NCBI GenBank assembly: GCA_009746045.1
Contig: RPFO01002152.1
Location: forward strand, 1 to 63,830
Direction of reading: 5' to 3'
Length of the DNA stretch: 63,830 nucleotides
Source: Mesostigma viride
Taxonomy: Eukaryota > Streptophyta > Mesostigmatophyceae > Mesostigmatales > Mesostigmataceae
Part shown: positions 1 through 9,195 of the stretch, piece by piece
Position numbering within the stretch: the stretch's first letter is position 1
How the letters are laid out: each line of letters starts with the position of its first letter
The notes under the pieces: generated by a model
Told to the model about the DNA's origin: nothing
Database searches by the model: none
Seen by the model: the letters and a program-made list of their open reading frames with translations, nothing else
Position numbers and translations under genes: made by a program

Positions 1-370
1 ACGCGCTCGGAAATGAACTGTACGAACCGGCGCTCGTCAAGACGTGTATCGCGGCGTGAAAAACGTCGCTTTTGTGGGAGAGTCGCAATATCCAATACGA
101 AGCCCCGGAATACATCACCGACCAGAACATGAACAGGACTCTCCACGTCCACACCTCGCACACCGCGGCACACCACAAAGCGTACAACACCATGTAGTGC
201 GCCACCGCGATATCCACCCCTCTGGCCACCGGATGATACGTGGAGTGGTTCACTTGCGACATGACGACGAGGGCTGCCATCCCGTACCGCATCACGAGGG
301 TGTGCTGTATTCTCCAGGCCTCCGCGAGCGGGGCGAGATACAGCAAGGAAGTGTAATTCAGCAGCTTCAT
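1..370 (-). CDS. Multi-pass membrane protein, partial (runs off left edge)
   Basis: An uninterrupted minus-strand frame starts at ATG 370 and is still open at base 1, giving about 123 residues. It is strongly hydrophobic, with three or four predicted membrane segments, and contains a Ser-x2-His pair followed seven residues later by Asp, then a His-x3-His pair in a later segment. That Ser/His/Asp/His-His arrangement recalls the CREST membrane-hydrolase superfamily (alkaline ceramidase, TMEM8, Per1), but the first spacing is not exact, so this is only a suggestion. It is transcribed away from the rightward genes that follow. The C-terminus lies outside the window. Confidence 0.55.
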   Translation of the reverse strand, partial: MKLLNYTSLLYLAPLAEAWRIQHTLVMRYGMAALVVMSQVNHSTYHPVARGVDIAVAHYMVLYALWCAAVCEVWTWRVLFMFWSVMYSGASYWILRLSHKSDVFHAAIHVLTSAGSYSSFPSA

Positions 371-462
371 CGTATCTAAGCGGCCACACCTTTTCGGTTC
401 GCTCGTGACCGAACGAACCTTCACATTTCACAAAATTTCTTGCGCGTTTAGTATGATCACGG

Positions 463-1055
463 ATGAAGTGCGGCAAGATCACGAGCACGACGCGCAAGAG
501 GTGCGAGAACGCGGTTTCGACGAGAGGCGGCTGCCACTTGCACAGGACAGGACAAAGTACGAAACGAAGGCCGAGGGGTCACCGCGCGAGAGAATGCCTC
601 GCGTGGCGTAAAGATCCCACGTTCGAAGATCTACGAAATGCCGAAGAATACGCGCTAATGCTGGCGAATAACGCAAATATCACAAAACTCCAACAATCGA
701 ATAATGAAGCCTTGTCATCTGGACTTCCTGGATTCCGCGACGGAATTTTAGAACGCAGGAAGGACATGTTCAATATTCAGCGGGAACGAGAGGGTAACAA
801 CATTCGAAAAGCCTTGTTGAATACGGAAGGCATCCGTGACTTTGTGTGGGACGGGCTGGGAGCGGACTCGCTCCATCGCTGCCAACGCCGGAAGTATTGG
901 GATCCTTCAAACCGATGGACCTTGACTTGGTGAACCCCCTCGACCTCGTAAATCACGAAGAGGTCGTCAACCAGCGACGGGTGCGACGTCGGCGCGGATC
1001 TCACGGCGCGCGTGCCAAGACGACGCGCGGCGGCCGTGGCAAGAGGAGATCCTGA
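463..1055 (+). pseudogene. Short Cys/His-motif protein, frame broken
   Basis: ATG 463 opens a frame whose first 30 residues carry the module C-x3-T-x(n)-C-x(8-10)-C-x2-H, seen five times in this window and known from many small giant-virus and phage proteins (DUF5763-like, from memory). A polar helical stretch follows. The frame closes at 933, but from about 890 a second frame continues to 1055 with a natural-looking Asp/Leu stretch and a very basic tail, so a single-base indel near 880-900 is likely. Two overlapping genes or a consensus error are alternatives. The role is unknown; a small zinc-binding, possibly nucleic-acid-binding protein is inferred. Confidence 0.5.
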
Positions 1056-1090
1056 CCGGTATTTTCGAAGCGAATTGTGTAAGCGCGGCA

Positions 1091-1596
1091 ATGAAGTGCG
1101 GAAAGAAGACGGCGAAAGGCGGGAAATGCGCGATCGACGTGAAGAAGGGGAGCGAGTGTCGGTTTCACGGGAAACCGAAACACCGCGGGGGAAGCGCGAA
1201 GACGAAACGGCGGCGCGTTATTCGACACGTGGCGCGGGGCAGCAAGACTGGGCAAAGTGACTCCCGCCAAACTCCCGCGAATATATCGTTTTCAAACGGA
1301 CTCTCCGCCGACTCTTTCGAACAGTCCCTTTGTCTGGAACCCAGCAGGGCCCTGTGGGGGCGGTTGATTTCATCCCTGAACCTCCTGGGCAAATACAACC
1401 TCCTCAAGCTTCGGCGGGGCGCTCGTCGAGCGCTCGACGACGATCCGTCCAGCGCGGGAACGGTCCGGACGGCGAGGCGACCGTCCCTATTCACCATTTG
1501 AACAGGCCGCCGAGGAGCGGAGGGTTCTATCCGCGACCGAACGACCCGGAATTGGACGACACCGCGACCTCTAGTTATACTCCCCTTCCCCAATAG
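1091..1596 (+). pseudogene. Short Cys/His-motif protein with Pro-rich tail, frame broken
   Basis: ATG 1091 begins a protein whose first 30 residues repeat the Cys/His module of the gene at 463 (MKCGKKT start, then Cys, Cys and a C-x2-H pair). A Lys/Arg-rich linker follows. The original frame ends at 1501, but a Pro/Ser/Arg-rich reading from about 1330 to 1596 in another frame looks like the true C-terminus, implying a 1-nt indel near 1325. It lies 35 bp after the preceding gene on the same strand, so the two may be tandem duplicates. Function unknown. Confidence 0.5.
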
Positions 1597-1718
1597 GCGT
1601 TTTTCAATTAATATCGCGCGGTATAAACAAGTGAGCCATCGCGAAACGGCGTTGACGTGGCGTTTCGAGTCGCTATCGTTTTGAAAATTAGTCACCGTTT
1701 CATGTATCGTATCTCATC

Positions 1719-2643
1719 ATGGCGTCCGTGCAGCCGGCGCCATCGTTCTTTGCCACCTGTTTCGGTTCCGTCTTCAAATTGTTGGACCTGTTCGTCCTCC
1801 CCATGTTGTTTACCTTATTATCCGCCTCCGTAAAACGCTAAAGTATCGATAGCCGTATCGCTTCTCTCCTTTGCGATCTTCGTGATCACGTTTTTTCCAA
1901 GCTTCGTTCGCGCCGGCTTTTTCAAAGGTAGTCTCGCCTTCGCGGTCGTCGTCTGTGTCAAGTACCTGGTCGGCATCGCTTACATGATGGCATATGCTTC
2001 TTTTGGTGTTTCAAAAGACGTGAAAACGTACATGTCGATGAAAACAGAGGGGCCAGCGGGGGAAACTGAAACACAAGCGGAAACGGACGAAGAGAAGAAG
2101 GAGAGGCTTTCGAAGGAAGAAAAATACGCCGTAGCGGTGATGGTAGCGGAGAGAGTTGCTAAAGACATCGCGATCAGCTCGAATTTCCTGTTGCAAATCC
2201 TCGATTTGTCCACGATGGCCCTTGACGCCATGGGCGCCACCGGACCAAGAAGGGCGTTCGATAAGTCCATGAACGCATGGGCCGAAAGAAGCGTGTCTTC
2301 ATCACCTGGATTTATCTTACTTGACCCGAACCAGAGCGCTAAATGTAAGATAAGGGCGATCATGACGTACGGAGAGGCTCCTTGCGACATGTCTAAATCG
2401 AGAGGATGGGCTGCTCAATGGGACGCATTCTTGGATAACAAGATGAGCGCTGCTGCAAGGCGCGTCAGATATTCACACTCGGAATTAGCAAATGCAAAGA
2501 TCAACCAAGGACGTTCGCAAGAAGAGGAACAGCCGATCCTCGTTGAACGCTTTTCTAACGCTAAGATCGAATCCGCCACACACAAAGAAGAAGCCAGAGA
2601 TCCGGGTCTGCGGTTGATGAACGAAGAGAGGTTCAAGTACTGA
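1719..2643 (+). pseudogene. Putative viral membrane protein, frame broken at an A4 run
   Basis: ATG 1719 starts a hydrophobic N-terminus that stops at about 1840 just after the run GTAAAACGC. The adjacent frame continues without a gap through further hydrophobic segments into a 253-residue open frame (to 2643) with a Glu/Lys-rich loop and a helical polar C-terminus. One missing or extra A in the homopolymer accounts for the break. Three N-terminal membrane segments and a cytosolic tail are predicted. No family is recognised. Whether the break is real or a sequencing error cannot be decided here. Confidence 0.5.
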
Positions 2644-2908
2644 CAAGCCGTACTCAGATAACGGAAACGCTTGACGCCCGGCGTCCCGCTGGCGCGGCGC
2701 AGTAGTGCCGTACGAGCCCGCGCCGCGCCACTCGAGTCGGTCCAGTCCCGCGCCGCGCCACTCGAGTCGGTCCGTACCTCGGAATATTCCTCGAATATGC
2801 CCTGCACCTTCGAGGCCGCCTTCGAGTGTAAAAGGTGCTGCCCTCGCCCAAACAGCCATCTCCTCACCCAAACCACTAGCAAAACCACGAAAACAAGCCG
2901 CCATAGCC

Positions 2909-3578
2909 ATGGCCATCGCCAAACTCGAAGCCCTCCGCGAACGAGAGTTCGTGTGGCTGAAAAGCGTGACGATTTCTCAGTTCCGCAAAGAGGTGGCGCG
3001 AAAGGAACGGCCCGTCTCTCTCGTTCCAAGAGGAAAGCGAACTCGCGTACGAAGGCCGCCCCAAGATGTGGGTTTTTCGAGAGACGCGGTCTCACAACGT
3101 GAAGAGAGGCCTGAGCGTTTACGCAGACTCCCTGGCTATGTACAACGATCCGCCAGCACTCCCCCCGAACGATGAGCGGTGGCCCCGCTTCATTCCGTGG
3201 TCCGCGGAGCCCAAAAGGGGCGACGAACGGCGCGTCTATCTCCCGGACAGGAGCCTGATGGACACGAACGTGGGGGAATACAAGGCCCAGTGCTGGGCCC
3301 TTTTACAACGAAGCACGCAGCACGAGGAGCTGATGGGATTCTTCCAAACCTCGTACGAGAGGGGCATTCCTTGGCGCAACCCCTCTCGCTCGCAGGAAGA
3401 CCAGCGTTTCCTGCTGGGGGAGAACCGGCCCATTCGCGTTTTCAAGGCCGGCCCTCGCGACTGCTTGATGATGCACGCTTTCATGGCCGTGCCGGAGAGC
3501 CAGAAAGAGCTCGCCTACTCCCTTTTGGTGGATGGATACACCCCTTTGCCCGTGGCCAAACGTGCCCGCCTAACTTGA
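2909..3578 (+). pseudogene. Uncharacterised viral protein, frame broken near 3005
   Basis: The start at 2909 sits in GCCATAGCCATGGCC, the same context used by genes of the inverted repeat. About 33 residues of this frame are followed, after an apparent 1-nt indel near 3000-3010, by the adjacent frame running to 3578. That second part is about 190 residues, rich in Pro, Arg and aromatic residues, without a motif I recognise, and ends in a basic tail. AATAAA at 3603-3608 supplies a polyadenylation signal 25 bp after the stop. The shared start motif suggests co-regulation with the repeat genes (inference). Confidence 0.5.
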
Positions 3579-3639
3579 ATGGTATTTTCCTATCAATTTA
3601 TGAATAAAGGCTTTTCATCCAATACACGACTCCAACATC

Positions 3640-3695
3640 TCATGCACTCGTAGATAGACCCGCGGCCGTAGATACGGCGTAGTACAGCTGCAAAG
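3640..3695 (+). promoter_or_regulatory. Conserved post-polyA element, copy 1
   Basis: About 40 bp after the AATAAA at 3603 lies a GCACT-type start, GTAGATAG, the palindromic core CCGCGGCC and a GTA-rich end. The same order of motifs recurs after the AATAAA signals at 9165 and 20977. It may be a transcription-termination or 3-prime processing element, or part of a dispersed repeat. Confidence 0.35.
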
Positions 3696-3699
3696 TTCT

Positions 3700-3822
3700 C
3701 GCTAACGTCGAGAACTGGAAACTCCCAGGGGCATTGAGAGAGTGATGTTGCGTGGGAACGGCTGAAGAAGGATCATCCGGAAGTCGTGACATTCCGTCAC
3801 GACTGGAAATTCCCAGGGGCAT
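3700..3822 (+). pseudogene. BRO-N domain fragments
   Basis: Two short pieces resemble the centre of the BRO-N-like gene that follows. At 3766-3822 one frame reads HPEVVTF then WKFPGA before a stop, matching HPEVVTF and FKFPGPG in the intact gene; at 3703-3745 there is a shorter WKLPGA-like piece. They look like remnants of tandem copies. A further piece lies at 4915-4965. Confidence 0.5.
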
Positions 3823-3980
3823 GAGAAGTGATGTGTGCGTGTCTTGTAGTGACACGTGGCACTCTTTTGATAGACCACGTCTCGTTTTGGAAGTGTTTGG
3901 TCGTTTCGTTCAGGTATAAGTACGAGAGGGTCGTTCCAAACACCGTGAAATGGTCTCTGTTTTTGTCATCTTCAGCGGCC

Positions 3981-4856
3981 ATGTCGTCGCGGGTGGCCGC
4001 GTCGGCCATTGTAAAGTACCTTACCCCGACCGACGGGTCAGAAGAATACCCAGCCTTCCATGGAAAAATCAGGGTAACGCCCGATGGGAGTATTTCGGTG
4101 TTCGACGCTGTTGGTGCGATCGGTGTATCCGAACCGCGAAAATACTGGGAGCGTCTCAAGCAGACCCATCCTGAGGTTGTGACATTTTGTCACAACTTCA
4201 AATTCCCCGGTCCCGGCCAGCGAGAGACGTCTGTGACCGACCGCCAGGGGCTGAGTCGCATCATGATGTTGCTCCCTGGCAAGCTTGCGGCCAAGTTTCG
4301 TGACAATGTGTCTATACTCCTTGAACGATACTTGAACGCGGATCGGACTCTGGCCGAGGACATCTTGAAGCGCGCGGACGCCAAGGATGGGACCGACACG
4401 GCGTTGTCTACTCTGCAGCAGAACAATCGCATCAAGAGTTGTCTTTCTACCCGCAATTTGAACGACGCCATCAAGGGTTACCTCGACACGCACAAGGGGA
4501 GCGGCCTGATGTATCCCAAAGTTCACGACACGAACAATCTGGCTGTGACTGGCAAGACTTCTAGCGAGCTTCGCGGGATCTACAATATTGGAGGGTCGGC
4601 ACGTGACCTGCTGACCGAAGAGCAGAGTGCTGGAATGAACTACATACAGGTCATCGAGGCCAAAAAAATAAGAGATTCTGGGGAAAGCCCACTCCTGGTT
4701 TCCAAGAGAGTCAGGGAAAGAATGGAACCCGTGTTCAAGGCAGACGGCCTGCACGACGCACGCGCGGACAAGGACTGCATCCAGGAGAACGTCAAGGTCA
4801 TGCGCCTCAACCAGCGTCTCACGCGCGAGTCCCGCACAGCGATCACAGTCAATTAG
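3981..4856 (+). CDS. BRO-N-like / KilA-N-type protein
   Basis: The product is 291 residues from ATG 3981, preferred over the upstream in-frame start because upstream codons overlap degenerate repeat sequence. Residues about 38-125 resemble the BRO-N domain of large DNA viruses: a phenylalanine-aspartate-alanine helix, a Tyr-Trp pair, an FxFPGxGQR motif, and the helix LLPGKLAAKFRDN followed by an Arg-Tyr-Leu motif. Such domains bind DNA and the families expand in giant viruses. The C-terminal half is helical and polar and I do not recognise it. The gene is intact between broken neighbours and faces the J-domain-like gene convergently; AATAAA occurs at 5010-5015. Confidence 0.7.
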   Translation: MSSRVAASAIVKYLTPTDGSEEYPAFHGKIRVTPDGSISVFDAVGAIGVSEPRKYWERLKQTHPEVVTFCHNFKFPGPGQRETSVTDRQGLSRIMMLLPGKLAAKFRDNVSILLERYLNADRTLAEDILKRADAKDGTDTALSTLQQNNRIKSCLSTRNLNDAIKGYLDTHKGSGLMYPKVHDTNNLAVTGKTSSELRGIYNIGGSARDLLTEEQSAGMNYIQVIEAKKIRDSGESPLLVSKRVRERMEPVFKADGLHDARADKDCIQENVKVMRLNQRLTRESRTAITVN

Positions 4857-4914
4857 TCACACCTAACGACAGACTGACAAGTGGGCGCGCCTTCGAAAAG
4901 GCAGTGGTTAAAAA

Positions 4915-4965
4915 CCGTAACCTCTGGAATTCCCCAGGTCCCGGGCAGCGAGAGGCCTTTTTGCT
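4915..4965 (+). pseudogene. BRO-N fragment
   Basis: The stretch reads as FPGPGQRE-like codons with indels and matches part of the adjacent BRO-N-like gene. It is too short and broken to be a gene and marks another partial duplication. Confidence 0.4.
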
Positions 4966-5056
4966 AGCTAGTGGGTCCACTCATTGAAGCACTTTATTAT
5001 TCAATCATCAATAAAGGTCCTTTATTACTCGTTTCAATCTCATCACCCTCGCATAT

Positions 5057-5998
5057 CTAAGACCTTCGCCGCTTAGCCGTTTTGCGGGCCGTCTTCGCAC
5101 GAGACAGCTTCCTCTTACGCATCTGGCTTATAAAATGGCTAGGTGCTCGAGACGTGTACAGTTTAAACGCCGCCGAGGAGGCCTTGCGCATGATGTCGTC
5201 CGCATTATATTTGTCAGGATGGAGCATCAGAGCTTTCTTCCTGTAGTCGCTGGCGGTCTTCGGATACGAGTCCATGACATTCGAGAACTTCTTGCCATAC
5301 TCGTCGGCGTATATCGCCTCGCCAGGCGTGAGACCCGCGTCTTGTTTCGCTCGCTCCCAAGCGTCTTTTCCAGACTCCACCCATACAGAACGGGGCATCG
5401 GAGGTGGCGCGTTATAGTTAGAAGCTCGAGGTTGATCACGCGCTCGTCTTGCTTTTTCTCTCATCATGTCGTCAAACTTACGTTTTTCTTCAGCTTTGCG
5501 TTCGGCCGCATCGAATCCAGCTTTCGCTTTTTCCGCTCTTTCTCGTTCTGCCTTATTAAACGCGTATGGGTACTTCTGCATGAAGTCATACCACGGATAT
5601 TCGAACGGTTCATGTCTGAAAATCGTTTTTTTGTGAATGTCCCAAAACTCGTTCCTGATCTGATCGAGAGGATCGGACGAATTCGGATCTATATCATTGA
5701 ATGTGCGCACTGGCCCCGTTTCCTCGTCCATCCACTTCTGTCTTTGTTCCTCGTCTTCATTCCTTCGTCTCTCCCTGGCCGCCTCTCGCGCCTCTGGAGG
5801 AACGGGGGGCACATTCTGATACGCAACATCCTTCTGCGGCCTTTTTTCCGCCTCTCCTTCTTCGTCCTGTCTCGCCTTGTGCGAGAATGCCGCGGCTCGC
5901 GCCTTCTTACTCTTGGTATGCAAGTGGCAATACTTCCGCCCATTCGCGCACGTGTTTTGGCACGCCGTCTTGCGCACCGTCCTCCCTTTACACTGCAT
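5057..5998 (-). CDS. Cys/His-module protein with C-terminal J-like domain
   Basis: The 313-residue product starts with the small module C-x8-C-x9-C-x2-H (residues about 3-26), continues through a long charged, probably coiled-coil region rich in Glu, Arg and Lys, and ends with a J-domain-like segment: a Lys/Arg-rich helix, the HPDK motif near residue 260, then a third helix. The C-terminus is a very basic tail suggesting nuclear or DNA binding. HPDK is the hallmark by which J proteins stimulate Hsp70 ATPase, so recruitment of host Hsp70 is plausible (inference). The open frame on the opposite strand (5135-6073) is a shadow. Confidence 0.7.
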   Translation of the reverse strand: MQCKGRTVRKTACQNTCANGRKYCHLHTKSKKARAAAFSHKARQDEEGEAEKRPQKDVAYQNVPPVPPEAREAARERRRNEDEEQRQKWMDEETGPVRTFNDIDPNSSDPLDQIRNEFWDIHKKTIFRHEPFEYPWYDFMQKYPYAFNKAERERAEKAKAGFDAAERKAEEKRKFDDMMREKARRARDQPRASNYNAPPPMPRSVWVESGKDAWERAKQDAGLTPGEAIYADEYGKKFSNVMDSYPKTASDYRKKALMLHPDKYNADDIMRKASSAAFKLYTSRAPSHFISQMRKRKLSRAKTARKTAKRRRS

Positions 5999-6216
5999 TT
6001 TCGTATGCTAAAATGCTTACAAAAAAAACCTTCGAGCTACGAAACTGGCAGTGTTTCCAACTCCTTGTTCTAGTGGGGCTCAGTCATTGTATAAGTCAGA
6101 GTGCATGATGTTGAGAGTTTTCAATTCATCACAAGTTCCATTTATTACAGAAATAAGTACAATCAATCAATTCCCAAGTCCAAGTCCAATACCCAAGTAT
6201 CCCCAAGTATCCCCAT
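5999..6216. other. Intergenic spacer at outer edge of left repeat arm
   Basis: This AT-rich spacer holds a TTTATT at about 6140 that is an AATAAA signal for the minus-strand gene ending at 6217, and short CCAAGT-type direct repeats at 6178-6210. Similarity to the right arm fades here, which marks the outer limit of the inverted repeat. Confidence 0.5.
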
Positions 6217-7715
6217 CTACAGCTCGCCCACGGGCGTGTACGAGAACAGCGCCGTCGCCTTGTCCCGCAAGTTAGCCACCCTATTCTGAATAGCGGCAGC
6301 ACCAGAGCGACCCGCGGAAGCGCAAGCCCGCACCACAGTGCTCCTCGCGAAGAAGCTGAACTCCCTCGCCATCGTAGCATAGTCCCGCCGGCGGTCCTCG
6401 GGCACCAGAGGAAGCAAGTCCCTCAAGACGTGCTCGTTCAGAGTCGCCAGAGCCAGCGCCTGCGTGCGCAACGCCGCGCGCTGGTCGATGCGAGCCGCCA
6501 TCTCCGGAGACGAGGGCGCGATCTTGGCCAGGCAGGCGTCCACCGCGTCCCTCTCGGCCCTGACCGCCTTGCAGGTCCCCGCCAGCACGCACGGCTGCCT
6601 CCACCCCTCCTCGATCTGGGCGTTGCGGATGTTCCTCCAGATGGCCTCCTGCTCCTTGTCCTCGGCCTTGTCGAGCGGCACCTTGGTGGGCATCTGCCCC
6701 CAGCACTTGGCGGGCGTGACCACCACGAGGGGGTAGACGAGCTTGGCCTCCTGCTCCGGGTCGATGTTCTCCACGCGCGCGGGCTTCCTGTCCTCCCCGG
6801 GCAGCAGGAGGAGCCTGTCGACCTTGTGCTGCTCGCCCGCCGGCGTGGGGAAGACCCTGGCTGCCGGGTTCCTCGTGAGCAGCGCCCTGACCTGCGCGGA
6901 GTGCTGCCTGGGCGCGTGAACGGGCACGTCCCTGTTGATGAGCACGTGGTTGGGGAGGATCTGCCTCGGCTGCTGCGGCTGCTGCGGCTGCGGCTGCGGC
7001 TGTGCGAGGACGGGGCTTCTGGCGGCCATGGCGGTCGCGGCGACTTGCATCCTGGCGAGGTTCTGCATCCCCTGCGCGAAGAGCTTGACGGCGGCAGGAG
7101 CGGGGGCCCCGCGGGCCTGGGCACGACTTGGGGCAGCTTGGGCACGCCCACGACGGTCTGCGGGTTGCAGGGCACGCCCACGGCGACGGAGATGACCGTC
7201 TTCGCTCTCTTTGCCGCCACCACCGCGGGCACGATGCGGTAAACGAGCTCCTTCCTCCCGTCCGGGTGCACGACCTCCATGGTGACGGCTCCCTCCGGCA
7301 GCGAGAGGATGGGCGTGGGCGCAGGGGCCTGCGAAAGGGCTGGCGAAAGGGCCGGGGCGGGCAAAGGCGCGGGCGCCATCTCCAGGGGTCGTTTTGGCCT
7401 CTGCGCGTTGAGGTTGACGTTGACGTTGGCGTTTGCCTGCGTCTGCGTCTGCGGCTGCGTCTGCGTCTGCGTGGGCGCGGGCGTGGGCGCGGGCGTCTGC
7501 TTGTTGTTGTTGTTGTTTGCAGCCCCCGTGCCCGCCTGGACCGCCTTGATGACCTCGGGCACGATTTTGAGCGTGGCGAGCGCGGTGGCGGCCTCCTTCT
7601 CGTCGTCAGAGAGGTTCAGAGAGTGCATTTCCGGGATCGCAAGGAGTGCCTGATCCTTAGCCTTAGTCTGAGCCTGAGCCTGAGCGGCCTCGCACAAAAC
7701 GGAGAAGGCGTCCAT
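6217..7715 (-). pseudogene. P/Q-rich virus protein, left copy, frameshifted
   Basis: This is the left copy of the 497-residue gene at 58060-59553. One base is missing after 7089 compared with the right copy, so the frame from ATG 7715 continues as an Arg/Ser-rich nonsense tail while the true C-terminal half is open separately down to 6217. It also has one extra Val-Asn repeat in the Asn/Gln linker (6 bp near 7410). The right arm is probably the functional copy, unless the missing base is an assembly error. Confidence 0.75.
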
Positions 7716-8219
7716 GTCTGTTGTGTAGGAGTGTTGGCTATGGCTGTTCGTTCGTTAGCTAGCTTGTGTGTGCGTGTGCGTCTGTGCGTGTTCCTTGCGC
7801 GTTGGAGTGCTTTTGTCCTTTCCCGTGGGTCTCGCGTGTGGTGGCTGGACCAATGGGCGCTCGGCGCGCGGTGGTCGTAACGGTCTTTCTGCCCCGCGTC
7901 CCGGCCTGTCCAATGGGCGTGCACGGGATCTCGTAACCGCCTGCGCGTGTCGTGTCCGTTCCGTCCTTCTCGGTCTACGAGTGGCGGCTGGCGGCCGGTG
8001 GTGACGCACGGGATCTCTTTCCGGATCCGCTGACAAGATCTCGTGGCGGGCCGCGGGAATCTTCTAGAAGTTTCCAGCCGGCGCGACGCCATCCGTTTTC
8101 GTCCAATGGGAGCGCACGGGAATCGAGGCCGGTCCGCGTAGAAAGTGCGTGGTCCCCTCGGACTTGGCCATCTCACTCACGCATCACAGCTATCGTTCTT
8201 CCTTGCTTTCTTTCTGGCT
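7716..8219. promoter_or_regulatory. Divergent promoter with heat-shock element and CCAAT boxes (left)
   Basis: This 0.5 kb region separates two divergent genes. It contains a four-unit heat-shock element at 8057-8074 (GAAtcTTCtaGAAgtTTC, alternating units spaced by two bases), CCAAT boxes at 7850-7854, 7910-7914 and 8103-8107, and GCCATAGCC on the minus strand at 7736-7744, 21 bp before the left gene's start. HSE and CCAAT are host-type transcription-factor sites, so control by host HSF and NF-Y is inferred. Confidence 0.6.
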
Positions 8220-9107
8220 ATGGCTTCCTCCGCCCGTTTCCTGTCTTGCAACAAGTGCAACCGGGCGTTCCCCGAGTCCCATTTCCTGTCCGCCCGCTTG
8301 GCGAACGGGTTCACGCTGGCGTGCCTTTCTTGCCGCGAAACTCAGAACAAGCAGGCCCGCCTTCGCAAGGCCCGCGCGAAGGAGATGCAGCGGGACGAGG
8401 AGGAGGACTACGAGAACGTGCCCTCCTTCAGCTACAGCTCCTCTGAGGGCGGCTCCTCCGAGATTTCCTCAACTTCCTCTGTTGTGGCCGCTGACGCCGT
8501 TTCCGAGTCGTCTTCTGACGCTGAGTCGGAGCCGGCTCGCCTCCCTTCTCCTCGCACTCCGTGCGCCCCTTGCATGCCGGCTCCTTTCCGCCGCTGCCTT
8601 CGCGTGAAGGGCAAGAACCCGCACCTGCGCCCTCACGACGGGATGGGCGCTCGCGTGAAGGACAGCTCTCGCCGCGAGTTGCGCGGCTGCCGTCGCCGTC
8701 TGTCTCCCTACTTCCGCGGTTCTCCTCCCAAGTCTTCGGAGGCGCACGTGCAGGACGACGAGGTGCTAGGTTGGGGCGCCTTCGAGGGTCCCGTGAAGGA
8801 TCTTTTGAGCGAGTCCCGCATCCAGCGCAGCGACCGCGAGATCCGCGAGGCTATCGATCTGATGGCCGCCGAGGAGGAGAAGTCTCTCGCTCCCGCCCCC
8901 GCTCCTTGCGCTCTGGAGGAGGAGGATATGTTTTCGGCGATGGGCCCCTTCCGCGTGGAGGACATGGACCTGGACCTGGACTTGGAGCGTCTGGGCGAGG
9001 ACCTTTTCTGCGACTTCCGTTTGGGCGCTCTTTCCTTGGAGGACATTGCTGGGCTCGAGAAGGTGGAGAAGGAGCGTTGGTTCCTCCCCTTCGAGCTGAA
9101 GAATTGA
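8220..9107 (+). CDS. CxxC zinc-binding acidic protein, left copy
   Basis: The product is 295 residues from ATG 8220, which lies inside GGCTATGGC; the longer frame from 8145 lacks an ATG. Near the N-terminus a CNKC and a CLSC pair about 27 residues apart form a likely treble-clef zinc site, followed by a basic helix. The middle is Ser/Glu-rich and low in complexity, then comes an Arg/Cys-rich part and an acidic C-terminus. AATAAA lies at 9165-9170. The right copy is 299 residues with a different acidic stretch after the Ser-rich run. A chromatin or transcription role is possible but unproven. Confidence 0.75.
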   Translation: MASSARFLSCNKCNRAFPESHFLSARLANGFTLACLSCRETQNKQARLRKARAKEMQRDEEEDYENVPSFSYSSSEGGSSEISSTSSVVAADAVSESSSDAESEPARLPSPRTPCAPCMPAPFRRCLRVKGKNPHLRPHDGMGARVKDSSRRELRGCRRRLSPYFRGSPPKSSEAHVQDDEVLGWGAFEGPVKDLLSESRIQRSDREIREAIDLMAAEEEKSLAPAPAPCALEEEDMFSAMGPFRVEDMDLDLDLERLGEDLFCDFRLGALSLEDIAGLEKVEKERWFLPFELKN

Positions 9108-9195
9108 AGTCCTCGGGCCGTTGTTTTGCCCTTTCCACGGGGTTTGCTTGCCCCCATGTATGATAATAAAGTACATTTCCTCCCATTTGATTGGC

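Noticed and set aside
5135-6073. 312-residue plus-strand frame
   Set aside because: Antisense of the J-domain-like gene, with no domain and biased Arg/Phe/Leu content.
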